Shown one piece after another: positions 42,982 through 53,528 of a DNA stretch of 64,000 bases. This DNA is from Paratrimastix pyriformis (Eukaryota > Preaxostyla > Paratrimastigidae). Numbering within the stretch: position 1 is the stretch's first letter; every line of letters starts with the position of its first letter. The stretch lies in contig JAPMOS010000025.1 of the NCBI GenBank assembly GCA_027972325.1, positions 248,001 through 312,000 on the forward strand, written 5' to 3'. The position numbers were made by a program, and so were the translations under genes. Under the pieces are notes generated by a model that saw only the letters and a program-made list of their open reading frames with translations, ran no database searches and was not told the origin of the DNA.

Positions 42982-45175
42982 TTACAAGCCGGCCAGGCTG
43001 GTGATGAGGATCTCGTTGCCCTCGAAGCCCTCGACGCTGTGCTGCTTGACGGCCTCGCAGAGCTGGGCGATGACCAGCATGTCCAGCTGGGGCTGCTTGG
43101 ATAGGAAGAGCAGCAGGTGGAAGTCGCTGAGGGTCTCGATGAACGGGGTGCCCGTCTGCTGGAGCAGATGGTCCTTCAGGGTCTGCAGGGTGGCCTGCCG
43201 GGGCCGGTTCTCGATGGGGAACCGGTTGTTCAGCCGGGCGGGGGTGGCCTGGGCCAGCAGCGGGATGACCGACATGAAGAACTCCACCTCGACCCGGCCC
43301 GTCTCGGCCAGCTCGACAATGACCGGCTCCGTCGTGGCCAGGTGGGTCTCGTCGGCCGGCTCGTCCGACAGCGTCCCGCGCCGCAGCAGACGCACGCACT
43401 GCTGGGAGGTCTGCGGGCAGGCGGTTGTGGAGAGTGCAGAAAAAGCATGGGCGCCCAGACCTGGAAGGCGTGGATCTCGATGTCGCCGTTCTCCATGACG
43501 GGGGCCGTCAGGGTCACGAAGCGCTTGCCGTGCTTGTCCTGGAAGCGGGCCGCCTGGAGAAGCTCGGCCGCGCTCAGCGGGTAGGCGCGCTGGCTGTGGC
43601 TGAAGACCCACCCGATCTGCTTCATGCCCAGCATGCTGGCAAGCGTGTCCACGTTGGTTTGGTCGGGGTCCGGCAGGAGCACCACACCCTCGGCGCTGCC
43701 GTCTTGGGGAGGCTCTGGAGTCGGGTGGGGATCGGCATCCAACAAACAACGGGATCGGGGTGAGAATCACAAGAGAAGGGACCCATCCCGGTCATTCAGC
43801 ACAATCCACGGAGACAAAGGGGGAGCCGAGAGGAAGGCAGACCGTAGATGAACTCGACGGTGACGGTCTTGTCGGGGTTCTCGGTGCCGTACATGTACCC
43901 GAGGCGCTGCATGTGGTACTGCTGGACGCCCTGCTGGAAGGCCGCCCCGGCGGGGACGCGGGCATAGTCGGCGGGCACGGGTGCGGACATGGTCTCCATC
44001 CGGATGCCCTTGCACTTGCGCTTGGCCTGCTGGTGCAGCTTGGGCATCAGGTCGCGGCGCCACTCGATGCACTGGATGCAGCTGCCCCATGGGGGATGCA
44101 GGCGGCACCGGCGCCGCTTGGGTACCATCTTGGAGGACTTGGTGCAGTTGGGGCAGTGCATCTCGGGGCCGTGGTTGCACCGCTTGAGCATGTTGGGCTC
44201 CTCGGCGGCGCTGCTGTCGTCGCTGGGCTCGTCCACGAGGACCATCTCCCCGTCCTGGCCTTCCTCGCTCGTCTTGGCGGCCTCGGCGAAGCTCTCAGGG
44301 AGCGCCTGGTCGACGGGCGGCTGGCCGACGGCCCCAAAGCGGGCCAACACCATGGAGCCGTGCTGCAGGCCGGCGCTGGCCACGGTGGACGTGATCCGGA
44401 AGGGGGCAGCAGCAGGGCCCGCCTGGTGGAGAACGAGATCGAAGGCGGAGGCGGGTTTGCCCAGCTGGGCGGCCACGCGCTGCTTCAGCTCGCCGATGGA
44501 CTGAGAGGGCGAGATCTGGACGCGCAGCGGGCGCTCGGGGGTCATCACACGGATCGTCCACTCGGCCGGTTGTCGGGGCGGCTGAGCGGCAGCGGGCGGG
44601 CGGGTTGCTGGGGCGGCGGTGGGGGCAGGGGCGGCGCGGGTGACCGTCGCAGGCTGGACGGCGGGTCTTGTGGTAACAGGAGCAACGGTAGGACGTTGCT
44701 GCGCGGGAGGAGCGCTCGTGGGGGTGGCCACGGGGGCTCTCGCCGGGGCGACCACAGCAGAGGGCCGCGGAGGGGCGGCGACAACTGAGAGTTTCGGGGC
44801 AGCTGGAGTAGCTGGTTTTGGGGCAACTTGAGAGTGGTAATATCCGTGTGCGCCAGTGAATGGAGCAGGAACGGCAGAGGTGACGCTGACGCTCGAGGCC
44901 GGCTTGGCTGGAGCAGCTGGCCGATGAGGAGCGCCGACAGGAGCGTAAAGTGACGAGGTGGGGATCTGAGTACCGATTGCTCCAGCAGCTGGACCGGCCC
45001 GAGTTGTTGAAGTGGAAGCCGGAGCGGGAGCCGGAGCCGGAGCTGTTGCCGGATATCGCGCGATTCCGGCCGAGCCAGATGGGGCAGGGCGAGTCAATGA
45101 TGGTAAACCAGAAGAATCCATTGGACGAGACGTGGGCCTGGCCACAGGTTTTGCCGGTGGAGGGTTACTCCGCAT
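42982..45175 (-). CDS. NPLOC4: NPL4, ubiquitin-binding cofactor of p97/Cdc48
   Basis: NPL4 with UFD1 recruits polyubiquitinated clients to p97. From ATG 45175 an Ala/Pro-rich region is followed by a ubiquitin-like fold (EWTIRVMTPERPLRVQISPS, IGELKQRVAAQLGKPA). The NPL4 zinc-finger signature is CNHGPEMHCPNCTK, then PPWGSCIQCIEWRRDLMP (about 44060-44190). The NPL4 core continues with QYHMQRLGYMYGTENPDKTV. It goes on as an MPN-like region (IGWVFSHSQRAYPLSAAELL, TLTAPVMENGDIEIHAFQVW) and ends NEILITSLAGL before TAA 42982-42984. Introns lie near 43420-43460 and 43740-43845. The long Pro/Ala linker before the UBL (about 44560-45170) is unusual in length. The divergent F-box gene starts 91 bp upstream. 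Confidence 0.93.
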
Positions 45176-45266
45176 GACTGTGTACCGTGTCGCGCCGAAT
45201 GGCCGAGATTGCGCGGGTTTGTCCGATCTTGACGGAATTGCCGTTGCCATCACACAAACAGACCGC
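45176..45266. promoter_or_regulatory. 91-bp bidirectional region (NPL4 / F-box LRR)
   Basis: Spacer between the divergent ATGs of two ubiquitin-pathway genes. No clear core promoter element is visible. Confidence 0.5.
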
Positions 45267-48200
45267 ATGGCGCTTGACGATCTGCCAGGGGAAATTCTTC
45301 TTCAGATATTTGGGGCCTTTGACAGTCTGGATTTTTATTCGTTCGAACACTCCACCACGGAGAACTACAGGTGCATTGGATATCTTGCGTCTCAGCCACG
45401 TGTGTCATCGATTCCGCTACGCTGTGCAGTTTTTGACATCGCTCGACCTGGATGCGACTCCTTTTACCCTGGACCAGCTGGTCGAGATGTCTGTACGCGG
45501 CCTCGTTGACATCGATCGGACGTTGTTGTCTTTTCTCAGCCTTTTCAAATTCCCAAACCTGCGTCATTTGGCCCTTCGGGTTTCGTCTGAAGACGCACCC
45601 CTCCACCGGCACAATATCGCCCACCTTCCCCCATCACTGGAGGTGCTCACCCTGGACGGATGGACCCTCAACCCGGGGTTTGCTCCTGTCCTCCTCCGTA
45701 CCTTGCCCCACCTCAACACACTCAAACTCGCCCGATGCCACGGGAGAGGAATCAGAACCCTCCTCTTCTACGACGGCGTCCCGCTCCCCCGGCCAGCACC
45801 CCCTCCCGGTCATCCCGACGGGGAGCCTCCACCACCACCGGCGCAGCCGCCGGCACAGCCACAGCTGCCCCTGCGCCGGCATGATCGCCCCGCGGAGGTG
45901 ATTGACCCCGAGGTGGAGTACGCCGAGGGTGCCAGCAGCGACGAGGACGCAGGTCCGTCGGTCGGGGTGGCGCCCCGGAGATGCTGACCAACATTCCCCA
46001 TGGGGGCGGCGGCCAGAGGACGAGGCCGACCGGGAGCGGAAGCGGGAGATGGATCTGTACCGCGACGAACCCCACGATGGCGACTCTGGCGGGGAAGAAG
46101 AGCCCTTCACCGGTCCGCCGGCCATCCTCTTTTTTACCGCCACTTTTTGGTTGCGTCCTCTTTTTTTGACTGTCCTCCCATCACTCTCACCTCGGCTTGG
46201 GCAAGCAGCCGCTCCGGCCGCACCCCATCCACCGAGAGTGCCCAGCCCCACCGCAGACGCGGTCTCGAACCCGACCCAAACCAGCACTGCCGCGGCCCCT
46301 GGGCCCTCGGGCCCGATCGCGCATCCCGCCCCGGAAACTCAGCCGCCACCAGCACACAGCCTCCCCGAGGCGGCCCAGCCGAGCATGCCGGTGGAAGCCG
46401 CGACGGCCTCGGAGCCCGCCCCCCCGCCGCTGGGGGCCGAGCTGGAGAGCATCAGCCTGGAGGACTGCGACGAGATCGGGGCGACCGACATGGGCTACCT
46501 GCCCGTCCTGCACACCCTGGCGGTCAGCCCCGCGGAGCCTCCGATCCGCCCCCCGAAGGCCGACGATGTCCACTTCCACATGGGCGGGGGTCTGTCTGGC
46601 GGCCCTGCCTGGCCTGGCGACGGGCACTCACCACCCCCCCCCCCCCCCTCCTTTTTTGGCAGCTCATCAGCGCGCGCCGGGCTTCCTGGTCGCACTGGCG
46701 GTGCCCACGCTGCGCTCGCTGACGATGAGCGGCCTGGCGGCCGACCGTGCCCTCCCGTACGACATGCTGGGCATCAAGTTCCCCGCCCTGGAAGCCCTCC
46801 GGGTCGAGGGCTGCGACCTGGGCACATTCACGGCCGCCTCGCACACCCTCCGCGAGCTGCACGTCTGCCTTGCCCCCCCCCCCCCCCCCCCTCCCTCCAC
46901 CACCCTCCACAACCGGCAAGCTGCGCTGCCCTGAGTGCTTTCGTCGATGATGTCGTCGGGGCTCGGAGAGTGCCTCTTATGGGGCTTTGGATGGGCGGGC
47001 GGTGCGGCGCGCTGGGGGGCTGATGAGCAGATCGGCCTCAACCCGAGGCTGGCCGAGATCCACCTGAGATGCCCCGAGCTGCGCGTGCTGGACGTCTCGG
47101 GGTGCCCCGCCCTGCCCTCGGAGGTCTGCCCGCCTGCCTGCCCGCCTGCCCGCCTGCCCGCCTGCCCGCCTGCCCGCCTGCCCCGCCTGCCCGCCTGCCC
47201 CGCCCTATGTCGCCATCCGGCCCGATGACACACGTCGCTCGGATGGGTGGCCTGGGGGTCGCATCCCTGGGCGGGCAGAGCCTGACCGAGCTGGCCCACG
47301 AGTGCCCCGAGCTGGAGTGCCTCACGGCCCGCTGGTGCGCCTTCCGTAAGGTGACCCTGAGCCTCGGCGCCCTGCGGACGCTCGACCTCAGGTCGGCGCC
47401 TTGCCCCCGCCTCCCTCGGAACCCGTGACCGTGACCTCTTCTTCTTCCGCGGCCGTTCGGTCGTAGCCGGTGCGGGCAACTTGGGTCGCTGATGGCCGAC
47501 TGCCCGTCCATGGTGAGCCTCTCCCTCAACGGGTGCGACCGCCTGCTGCTCAAATGTCCGTCGGCACACTGCCACACTCCGACCGCGCGCCCTCACTGAC
47601 CGCCTTCCTCTGGCCGCCTTCCTCCGACCGCCTTCCTCCGACCGCCTTCCTCCGACCGCCTTGTCTTCCTCCGACCGCCTTGTCTTCCTCCGACCGCCTT
47701 GTCTTCCTCCGACCGCCTTGTCTTCCTCCGACCGCCTTGTCTTCCTCCGACCGCCTTGTCTTCCTCCGACCGCCTTGTCTTCCTCCGACCGCCTTCCTCC
47801 GACCGCCTTCCTCCGACCGCCTTCCTCCGACCGCCTTCCTCCGACCGCCTTCCTCCGACCGCCTTGTCTTCCTCCGACCGCCTTGTCTTCCTCCGACCGC
47901 CTTGTCTTCCTCCGACCGCCTTGTCTTCCTCCGACCGCCTTGTCTTCCTCCGACCGCCTTCCTCCGACCGCCTTCCTCCGACCGCCTTCCTCCGACCGCC
48001 TTCCTCCGACCGCCTTCCTCCGACCGCCTTGTCTTCCTCCGACCGCCTTCCTCCGACCGCCTTCCTCTGACTGCCGTCTGACCGCCACTGTTGACTGTCT
48101 CGGCAGCTCTGCCTCGGCCGGAGGGTGGCCCGCCTGCCGCCCCCGAGCCTGATGATGAGCCCGACGCTGGCGACGGCGATGATGCGGATGATGATGACGG

Positions 48201-51200
48201 TCCGCAGGCCGATGAGAATCCCGCTGCATCCCCTCGCCTCACCCGCTGCATCCCCTCAGCCGCTGCATACCCTCACATCACCCGCTGCGTCCCTTCATGC
48301 GACTTCTCCGCAGCGCCCCGGTTTGCCTTTGCGCTGCCCCACCCCGGCTTCCCCGGCGTCCGGCCGCCCCCGCCCGTCCCGGCCCCACCCCCGGCACCGG
48401 CCCAGGCGCCCCGCCCCTCGGGTATCACCGAGGCGGCCACCCTGGAGGAGGACATGGGCATCCTCAAGCGGCAGATGCGCGAGGCCGAGGCGGAGGCCCG
48501 CCGGGCGCGCGAGGAGCAGGCGCGCCGCAGGCTCGAGGGCCGGGCGACCAAGCCGTTCGCCCACATCGACACCATCCTCGCCGTCCGTCCCGCCCATCCG
48601 CCCCGCCCCGCCCCCAGCCTGACGGCCCTCTGATTGCCGCTTGCAGGGCCTGCCTCGGCTGCGCTTCCTGGCCCTGAACGGGCTGGGGCCCGCCGTGGCC
48701 CAGCTGCGGCTGATGCACCCCGTGCTGAGCCACCTCGAGCTGGGCCGCCAGGAGGTCATCGCCTACCGGCTGGCCCTGCCCGCCCTCAGGCTCCTCGAGA
48801 TGCCCCAGGCCAGGAAGCTCGAGGACCCCCAGCTCCAGGTCCCCCCCCTCGGCAGCTCTGCCTCCCCACCGCACCTCCACTGCGGCGTGGACCCTGGCGA
48901 ACGGCTTGATCGACCTTCGGCCTGACTTTCCACCCACGGTTGTGTTGGGGGGCGGCGCGGGCAGCAAATCGTGGCCGGGTGCCCGCAGCTGGTGACCCTC
49001 TCGGTGCCGGGGTGCCGCTTCCTGGCCAACCCCACCCTGGACGGGCCCGCCCTGCGGTCGCTGAACCTGAGCGACTGCCCGTACCTCGTCCGGCCCGTCA
49101 TCAACGCGCCCATGCTCAACTATGTCAACTTCGACGGGTCCGCCAACCACCGCCCCGGCCCCGTGGTGGTTCGTGGCTGTTACGCCGAAGGGATTGGTGA
49201 GGTGATCGGTTCCTCATCTGCTGTCTGTGGGCGCCGGGCCGGGCAGGTGCACGCAGCTCTCGGCCCCGCAGGTGACTTCGCAGGCCCTGGCGCGGATCAG
49301 TTTCGTGCGGACGCCCCTCCAGGCCCCCGTCCTCAGGTGCCCCAACCTGGCCGTCCTCTCGTTCGACGCCTGCGGTCCGCCCACACCCGCCGCCCCCATT
49401 CATCCACACATCCCCCACCCATGAGTGGCGCGGGTGGTCTCTGGTGGGCGTGGGGCTAGCCTCATCCTCTGCGCTTGCATGGGCGGGCGGCCTGGGTGGG
49501 GGTGGGGGGGGGGTGCGGGCCTCCACAGAGTCGGACAAGCTGGATGCCCGCAACGCGCCCATCCAGCTGGCTGCCAGCCTGCGGGGTTCGCTCCGCTCGC
49601 TGACCATCCGCAACATGCCCCTCATCCAGGCGCCCCGCATCGAGGCCCCGCCCTGACCGAGATCACCCTCACGGGGTGCTTCACCGACCAGGTCCGTCCC
49701 CCCCCCCCCCCCCCCCCCCCCCCCAACCCCCACGACCGCCTTCAGGACCAGATGGCAATAACCATCCCGGGTTCTCACACTCCCTTCCTCCCGCCACCGC
49801 GTAGGGCCTGCACGCCCTGGGGGAGACCTGCCCCAGCCTGCAGTCGATCTCGTGCCTCCAGTGCGCCCTGGTCAGCCCCCGGCTGCTGGGGCCGCCCTTC
49901 AGCCGCCTCCGGGCGGTGCGCATCGTGCAGTGCCCTACCCTGGTGGGCCCGCTGGTGCTCCGGCTGCCCGCCCTGGAGGAGCTCCGCATCGCCGAGTGCC
50001 CCAAGCTGGAGGTCCTCAGGATCCTCGTCGAGGCGGCCCCTCAGGCCCCTCAGGCCGACACCCAGGGCCCGGCCCCCATCGTGACCGAGGAGGAGGCGGA
50101 GCTCCGGGGGCTGCGCGAAGTCGACCTGTCCGCATCGGAGCTCCTCAGGGTCCGCCATCCGCCGCCCCTGCCACCCCCCCAAATCCCCCAGGGGACCTCA
50201 AACCATCCCAATGTTCTCTCGAACACGCATCGTTGTCATGTTTTTGTGGTGCGGTCACGGGGGCGGGGCGGGGTGCAGGAGGTGAGCATCGAGTGCCCCA
50301 CGGTGGAGGAGATCGACCTCTCCCACTGCCGCCGCCTGGCCAAGGCCTCCTTCCGCACGCCACGCCTCCAGGCCCGCCAAAAGCCCCGCCCCTCCCGTCG
50401 ACATCCCCCACCCCACCCATCCCACGCCCCTCCTGCCCTGCTCTTCTCCTCGCCCATCATCCTCTCTCCTCTCCTCGCCTCGGGTTATAGCGGCTTGACC
50501 TGCGCAACACGGCCAGCCTGGAGGGCTTCGAGCCGGGCACGGCCTTCCCGGGGCTGCGGGCCCTCGACCTGAGCGGGGCCCGCCACCTGACCGACCCCGC
50601 CGCGGGCCGGATCTTCGGCCCCATGACGGGCGGCCTCCTGCGGGCCGTCAGCCTGAGCGGGGCCGTGGCCCTGGTGGCCCCGGACATCCGGGGCGATGCT
50701 TTGGCTGAGCTCGACCTGGGCGGCTGCTGGAAGGTCCGCCCGCCCGCCCCGCCTTCATCCCCTCCACAACACCGGACCTCACATGGCCTGCCGGCCTTCA
50801 CCGCTCCCCTGCCCGCGCCACACCAGTTGACGGACGAGAGCCTGGCCCGGTGCTGCGTCGTGTGCCCTCGCCTGCGCCGCCTGAAGGCCTCCACCTGCCA
50901 CAAGCTCGTCCGGCCCCGCATCCAGGGGTCCGCCACCCAGACGCCACCCCCGCCTCTCCGGATTCCGCTTCTCAAGAGGGACCCCAATCACCATCGCCAT
51001 CCCATCATCCGTTGCGCGCAGGGCCTTCCTGGAGTGGGTCGACATGCGCCAGTGCAACGGGCTGCTCTTCCCGGTCTTCCCGCGCATCGTGGAGTGCCTC
51101 CCGTCGGCCCCCGAGCCCCGGCCGGCCTACCCGGGCCGGTTGGCCTACCTGGACTTCACCTCGTGCACCAACCTCTGTTGGTCGTTGCCCTCGGACGCCC

Positions 51201-52311
51201 TCCCCGCCCCGGCTGCTCCAAGCGGCGCCGCCCCTCGGCCAGGCGCCCGCCCGCTGCCGCCAGCCGTCGCCGCCCTGCTGCGAGCATCGGCCCCCGCATC
51301 GTCGTCATCATCATCCGTGGGATCCACCCCGTCAGCAGCGGCCGCACCCTCCGAGGGCCTCCCCGAGGGCTTCCTGCCCCACGGGGTGGCGGGCGTCTGC
51401 CTGGACGGGTGCCGCCGCCTGACCGACGAGCACGTCAGCCACCTGGTGGCCCTGCAGGAGCGCCACTGGGTCCAAGACGCCGCCCGGCTGGCCGAGGTGT
51501 TGCCGGCCGGGGGCCTCGAGGCCGACCCCGAGGAGCGGCGCGAGGCCCTGGAGGAGGAGCGCAGGCGGAACATGGGCATGGGCGACAGCCACGCCCGCAT
51601 CCTGCTCACCCCGTCGCCCCTCCAGAAGAGTCCGTCCCCATCCACCCACCCTCCCATCCACCCACCCTCCCATCCTCCCCGGTACGGCGGCTTCCGATCG
51701 GGGCGGCATCGTCATGGGCGCACCGGCTCTGGGGCGGGTGGCGTGCTTGTGGTTGCAGAGGCGCACCCGCTGGTGTCCACCCTGTCGCTCTGCCGCTGCC
51801 TGAAGATCACGGCCGGCCCGGCCCTGCGCGGCCCCCACGTGCGGCTGCTGAACCTGTCCAGCTGCGAGAAGGTCGACCCGCCGGCCCTCAACGGTCCGCC
51901 CCCGCCCCGCCTCATCCCCCCGCCCCGCCCGGTCCTTTGGCACCTTCTCGGCTCATGGTCCGCGGCCTCTGGTCTTTGTGGGACTGGCGGACGGGTGGGG
52001 CGGGGCAGGTCTCCTCGACCGGTTCCCGGCCCTGACGGATCTGTACCTGAGCAGGCAGGACAAGATCCCGCCCCCCGTCCTCGCCCAGCTCTTCACGGAG
52101 GTCTGCCTCCCCATTCCCCTTCCCCTCCCCCTTCCCCTCCCCCTTCCCCTTCCCTTCCCCTTCCCTCCCCTTCCCTGCACCATCCATGCGCCCCGCCCGG
52201 CACCGCCCCCTTTCGCCAACTCACCCCACCCCATTCCGCGTCGTGGCGCAGCTGCGCGCCCGAAAGGAATCGGCGACCGCCCCCCAGGGCAACCTCGACC
52301 AGCCCCCATAA
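45267..52311 (+). CDS. Large F-box / leucine-rich repeat protein
   Basis: ATG 45267 starts MALDDLPGEILLQIFGAFDS. A 46-nt intron (45325-45370, GTCTG...CTACAG) joins it to ALDILRLSHVCHRFRYAVQF, a complete F-box. Thereafter about 6.5 kb encode cysteine-type LRRs over some fifteen exons, e.g. AEIHLRCPELRVLDVSGCPA, CPSMVSLSLNGCDRLLLKCP, CPQLVTLSVPGCRFLANPTL, LRSLNLSDCPYLV, TVEEIDLSHCRRLA, LVSTLSLCRCLKITAGPALR and LTDLYLSRQDKIPPPV. An acidic/coiled insert (LKRQMREAEAEARRAREEQ, about 48460-48530) sits mid-protein. It ends with KESATAPQGNLDQPP at TAA 52309-52311. The likely role is SCF substrate adaptor (family knowledge); the substrate is unknown. Introns carry poly-C runs and a large two-unit minisatellite. 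Confidence 0.85.
46866..46893 (+). repeat. Poly-C tract in an F-box LRR intron
   Basis: About 20 C directly after the exon ending LRELHVCLA. A similar run lies at about 46634-46649. Confidence 0.8.
47124..47205 (+). repeat. 8-bp repeat (GCCTGCCC)n
   Basis: About nine copies in the intron after the exon encoding PELRVLDVSGCPALPSE. Confidence 0.8.
47605..48072 (+). repeat. Two-unit minisatellite (14-bp and 19-bp) in an F-box LRR intron
   Basis: Two related units, cgaccgccttcctc (14 bp) and cgaccgccttgtcttcctc (19 bp, with a 5-bp 'tgtct' insertion), alternate in homogeneous blocks. The order is a few 14-mers, about seven 19-mers, about six 14-mers, about five 19-mers, about six 14-mers, one 19-mer and two 14-mers. 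The intron falls between the exons ending GCDRLLLKCPS and starting ALPRPEGGPPAAPE. Confidence 0.85.
49690..49723 (+). repeat. Poly-C tract immediately after a GTCCGT donor
   Basis: More than 25 C begin within a few bases of the 5' splice site following the exon that ends TLTGCFTDQ. Confidence 0.85.
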
Positions 52312-52696
52312 ATGCCCCCCTGCCCTGTCCCCCTGTGCATAAGATGAAGCCGACCGTCCGACGACCCACACCGCGTGTTGTAAGGGCCGCGGCACGTGCC
52401 CCAACCAAGCCCCGGTCCCGATGCCCCAAAAAAGGCGACACGGAGGGGGCCCAGCGCGCCTCCAAGGCAGCAGCCGGGCTGCCCCGCCACAAACAGCCAA
52501 TGACCATGGCCATGGCCCCAAGAGAATAGAGGAGGGGGGGAAGCAGACGCCCCCCTCGAAACAATAAACTGCCCGAAGAAGAAGAGGCTGGGCAAGGGGG
52601 GAGGACGAAGAGAAGAGAAGGAAGCAGAAGGAAGCGAAGGAAGATGGCCGCCATCCATCTGGCCCCCATGTCGGTGGGGGCCTCCGCCGCTGCGGC
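52312..52696. other. Convergent intergenic/3' region
   Basis: About 385 bp between the stop of the F-box LRR gene and the stop of the minus-strand hydrolase gene. The right part is purine-rich (about 52580-52650). No gene seen. Confidence 0.5.
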
Positions 52697-53461
52697 TCAT
52701 GGGCCAAAGAGCTGCCCCGTCACCCGGCCGATGACGGGCCGGGTGGAGTAGTCCGTCTCGGTGGTGTTGACCACCAGCATGGTCGGTCGGCCCCCGGCAG
52801 CCTGGGCCGGGTCCATGAGGTAGACCGGTTTCATGGCCACAAAGTGGCCCGCCAGGTCGGCCACGATGTTGCAGTTGGGGAATCCGCCCCCGGCGGCAGC
52901 GGCCCGCATCTCGGCAGCCCACTGGTCCACCGGGAGGAACCGATAGGGGCTCTGCTCCATGAAGTGTGATATACCTCGGAAGGGCTCCTCCTCGGGAAGC
53001 CGGCGCAGCTCCTCGTGCTTCATGGAGTCCGCGTCATCCGTACCCAGGGCCGTCTGGCGCAGAAAGAAGAGCGACGGGTCTGGGTACGCCCGGAGATAAT
53101 CGGAAATTTCGTAGTTGGCAACCCAATCTCGCAAGTATCGTGCGTGCTCCTCTTGCGTGGGAAATTCTTCCCCGTGGTTTTGCAGATAAGCTGATCGCGA
53201 GGTCTGGATGGACGCCATCACTTGCTCGATTCGCTCCCTCATGAGGGGGAGATTTTTGAGGTTTGAGTTCATCCATTGGTCCAGGGTCTCGCGTGTGAGC
53301 ACCGTGGGACACGAAGAAAGCAAAGATATTTCGGCCAGGGCAAAATACCCACAGATTGCCTGAGGTGTTTGATATTGCTTGATAAGGTCATCAAAGGACG
53401 ATGAAAATTGATTTAAGGAGTAGAGTGTGAGGATATGGGCAGAATCTCGCCACTTTTCCAT
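52697..53461 (-). CDS. Intronless putative cysteine hydrolase, family not recognised
   Basis: A single uninterrupted frame of 254 codons runs from ATG 53461 (MEKWRDSAHILTLYSLNQFS) to the stop at 52697. All clear neighbours are multi-exon. The block YQTPQAICGYFALAEISLLS near residue 29 resembles the Gln-x5-Cys-Gly active-site start of papain-fold peptidases. A later ADLAGHFVAMKP offers a His, and NTTETDY an Asn/Asp. The order Cys...His...Asn is the papain order. This is an inference from motif spacing; I cannot name a family. No signal peptide or membrane segment is evident. It is divergent from the acyloxyacyl hydrolase gene with 67 bp between ATGs. GC rises 5' to 3' here even without introns. 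Confidence 0.7.
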   Translation of the reverse strand: MEKWRDSAHILTLYSLNQFSSSFDDLIKQYQTPQAICGYFALAEISLLSSCPTVLTRETLDQWMNSNLKNLPLMRERIEQVMASIQTSRSAYLQNHGEEFPTQEEHARYLRDWVANYEISDYLRAYPDPSLFFLRQTALGTDDADSMKHEELRRLPEEEPFRGISHFMEQSPYRFLPVDQWAAEMRAAAAGGGFPNCNIVADLAGHFVAMKPVYLMDPAQAAGGRPTMLVVNTTETDYSTRPVIGRVTGQLFGP

Positions 53462-53528
53462 TCGAAGCCGAAATAAAAATCGACGCGACAACTCCACCAG
53501 GATCAGAGACACCTTTTCTGGTTTTCTG
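53462..53528. promoter_or_regulatory. 67-bp bidirectional region (putative hydrolase / AOAH)
   Basis: A short AT-rich spacer between two divergent start codons, containing gaaataaaaatcg on the plus strand. Confidence 0.5.

Noticed and set aside
47550-48250. Large repetitive frames on both strands (Ser-Ser-Asp-Arg-Leu and Arg-Arg-Ser-Glu-Glu repeats)
   Set aside because: They arise from the intronic 14/19-bp minisatellite; both strands and several frames are open at once.
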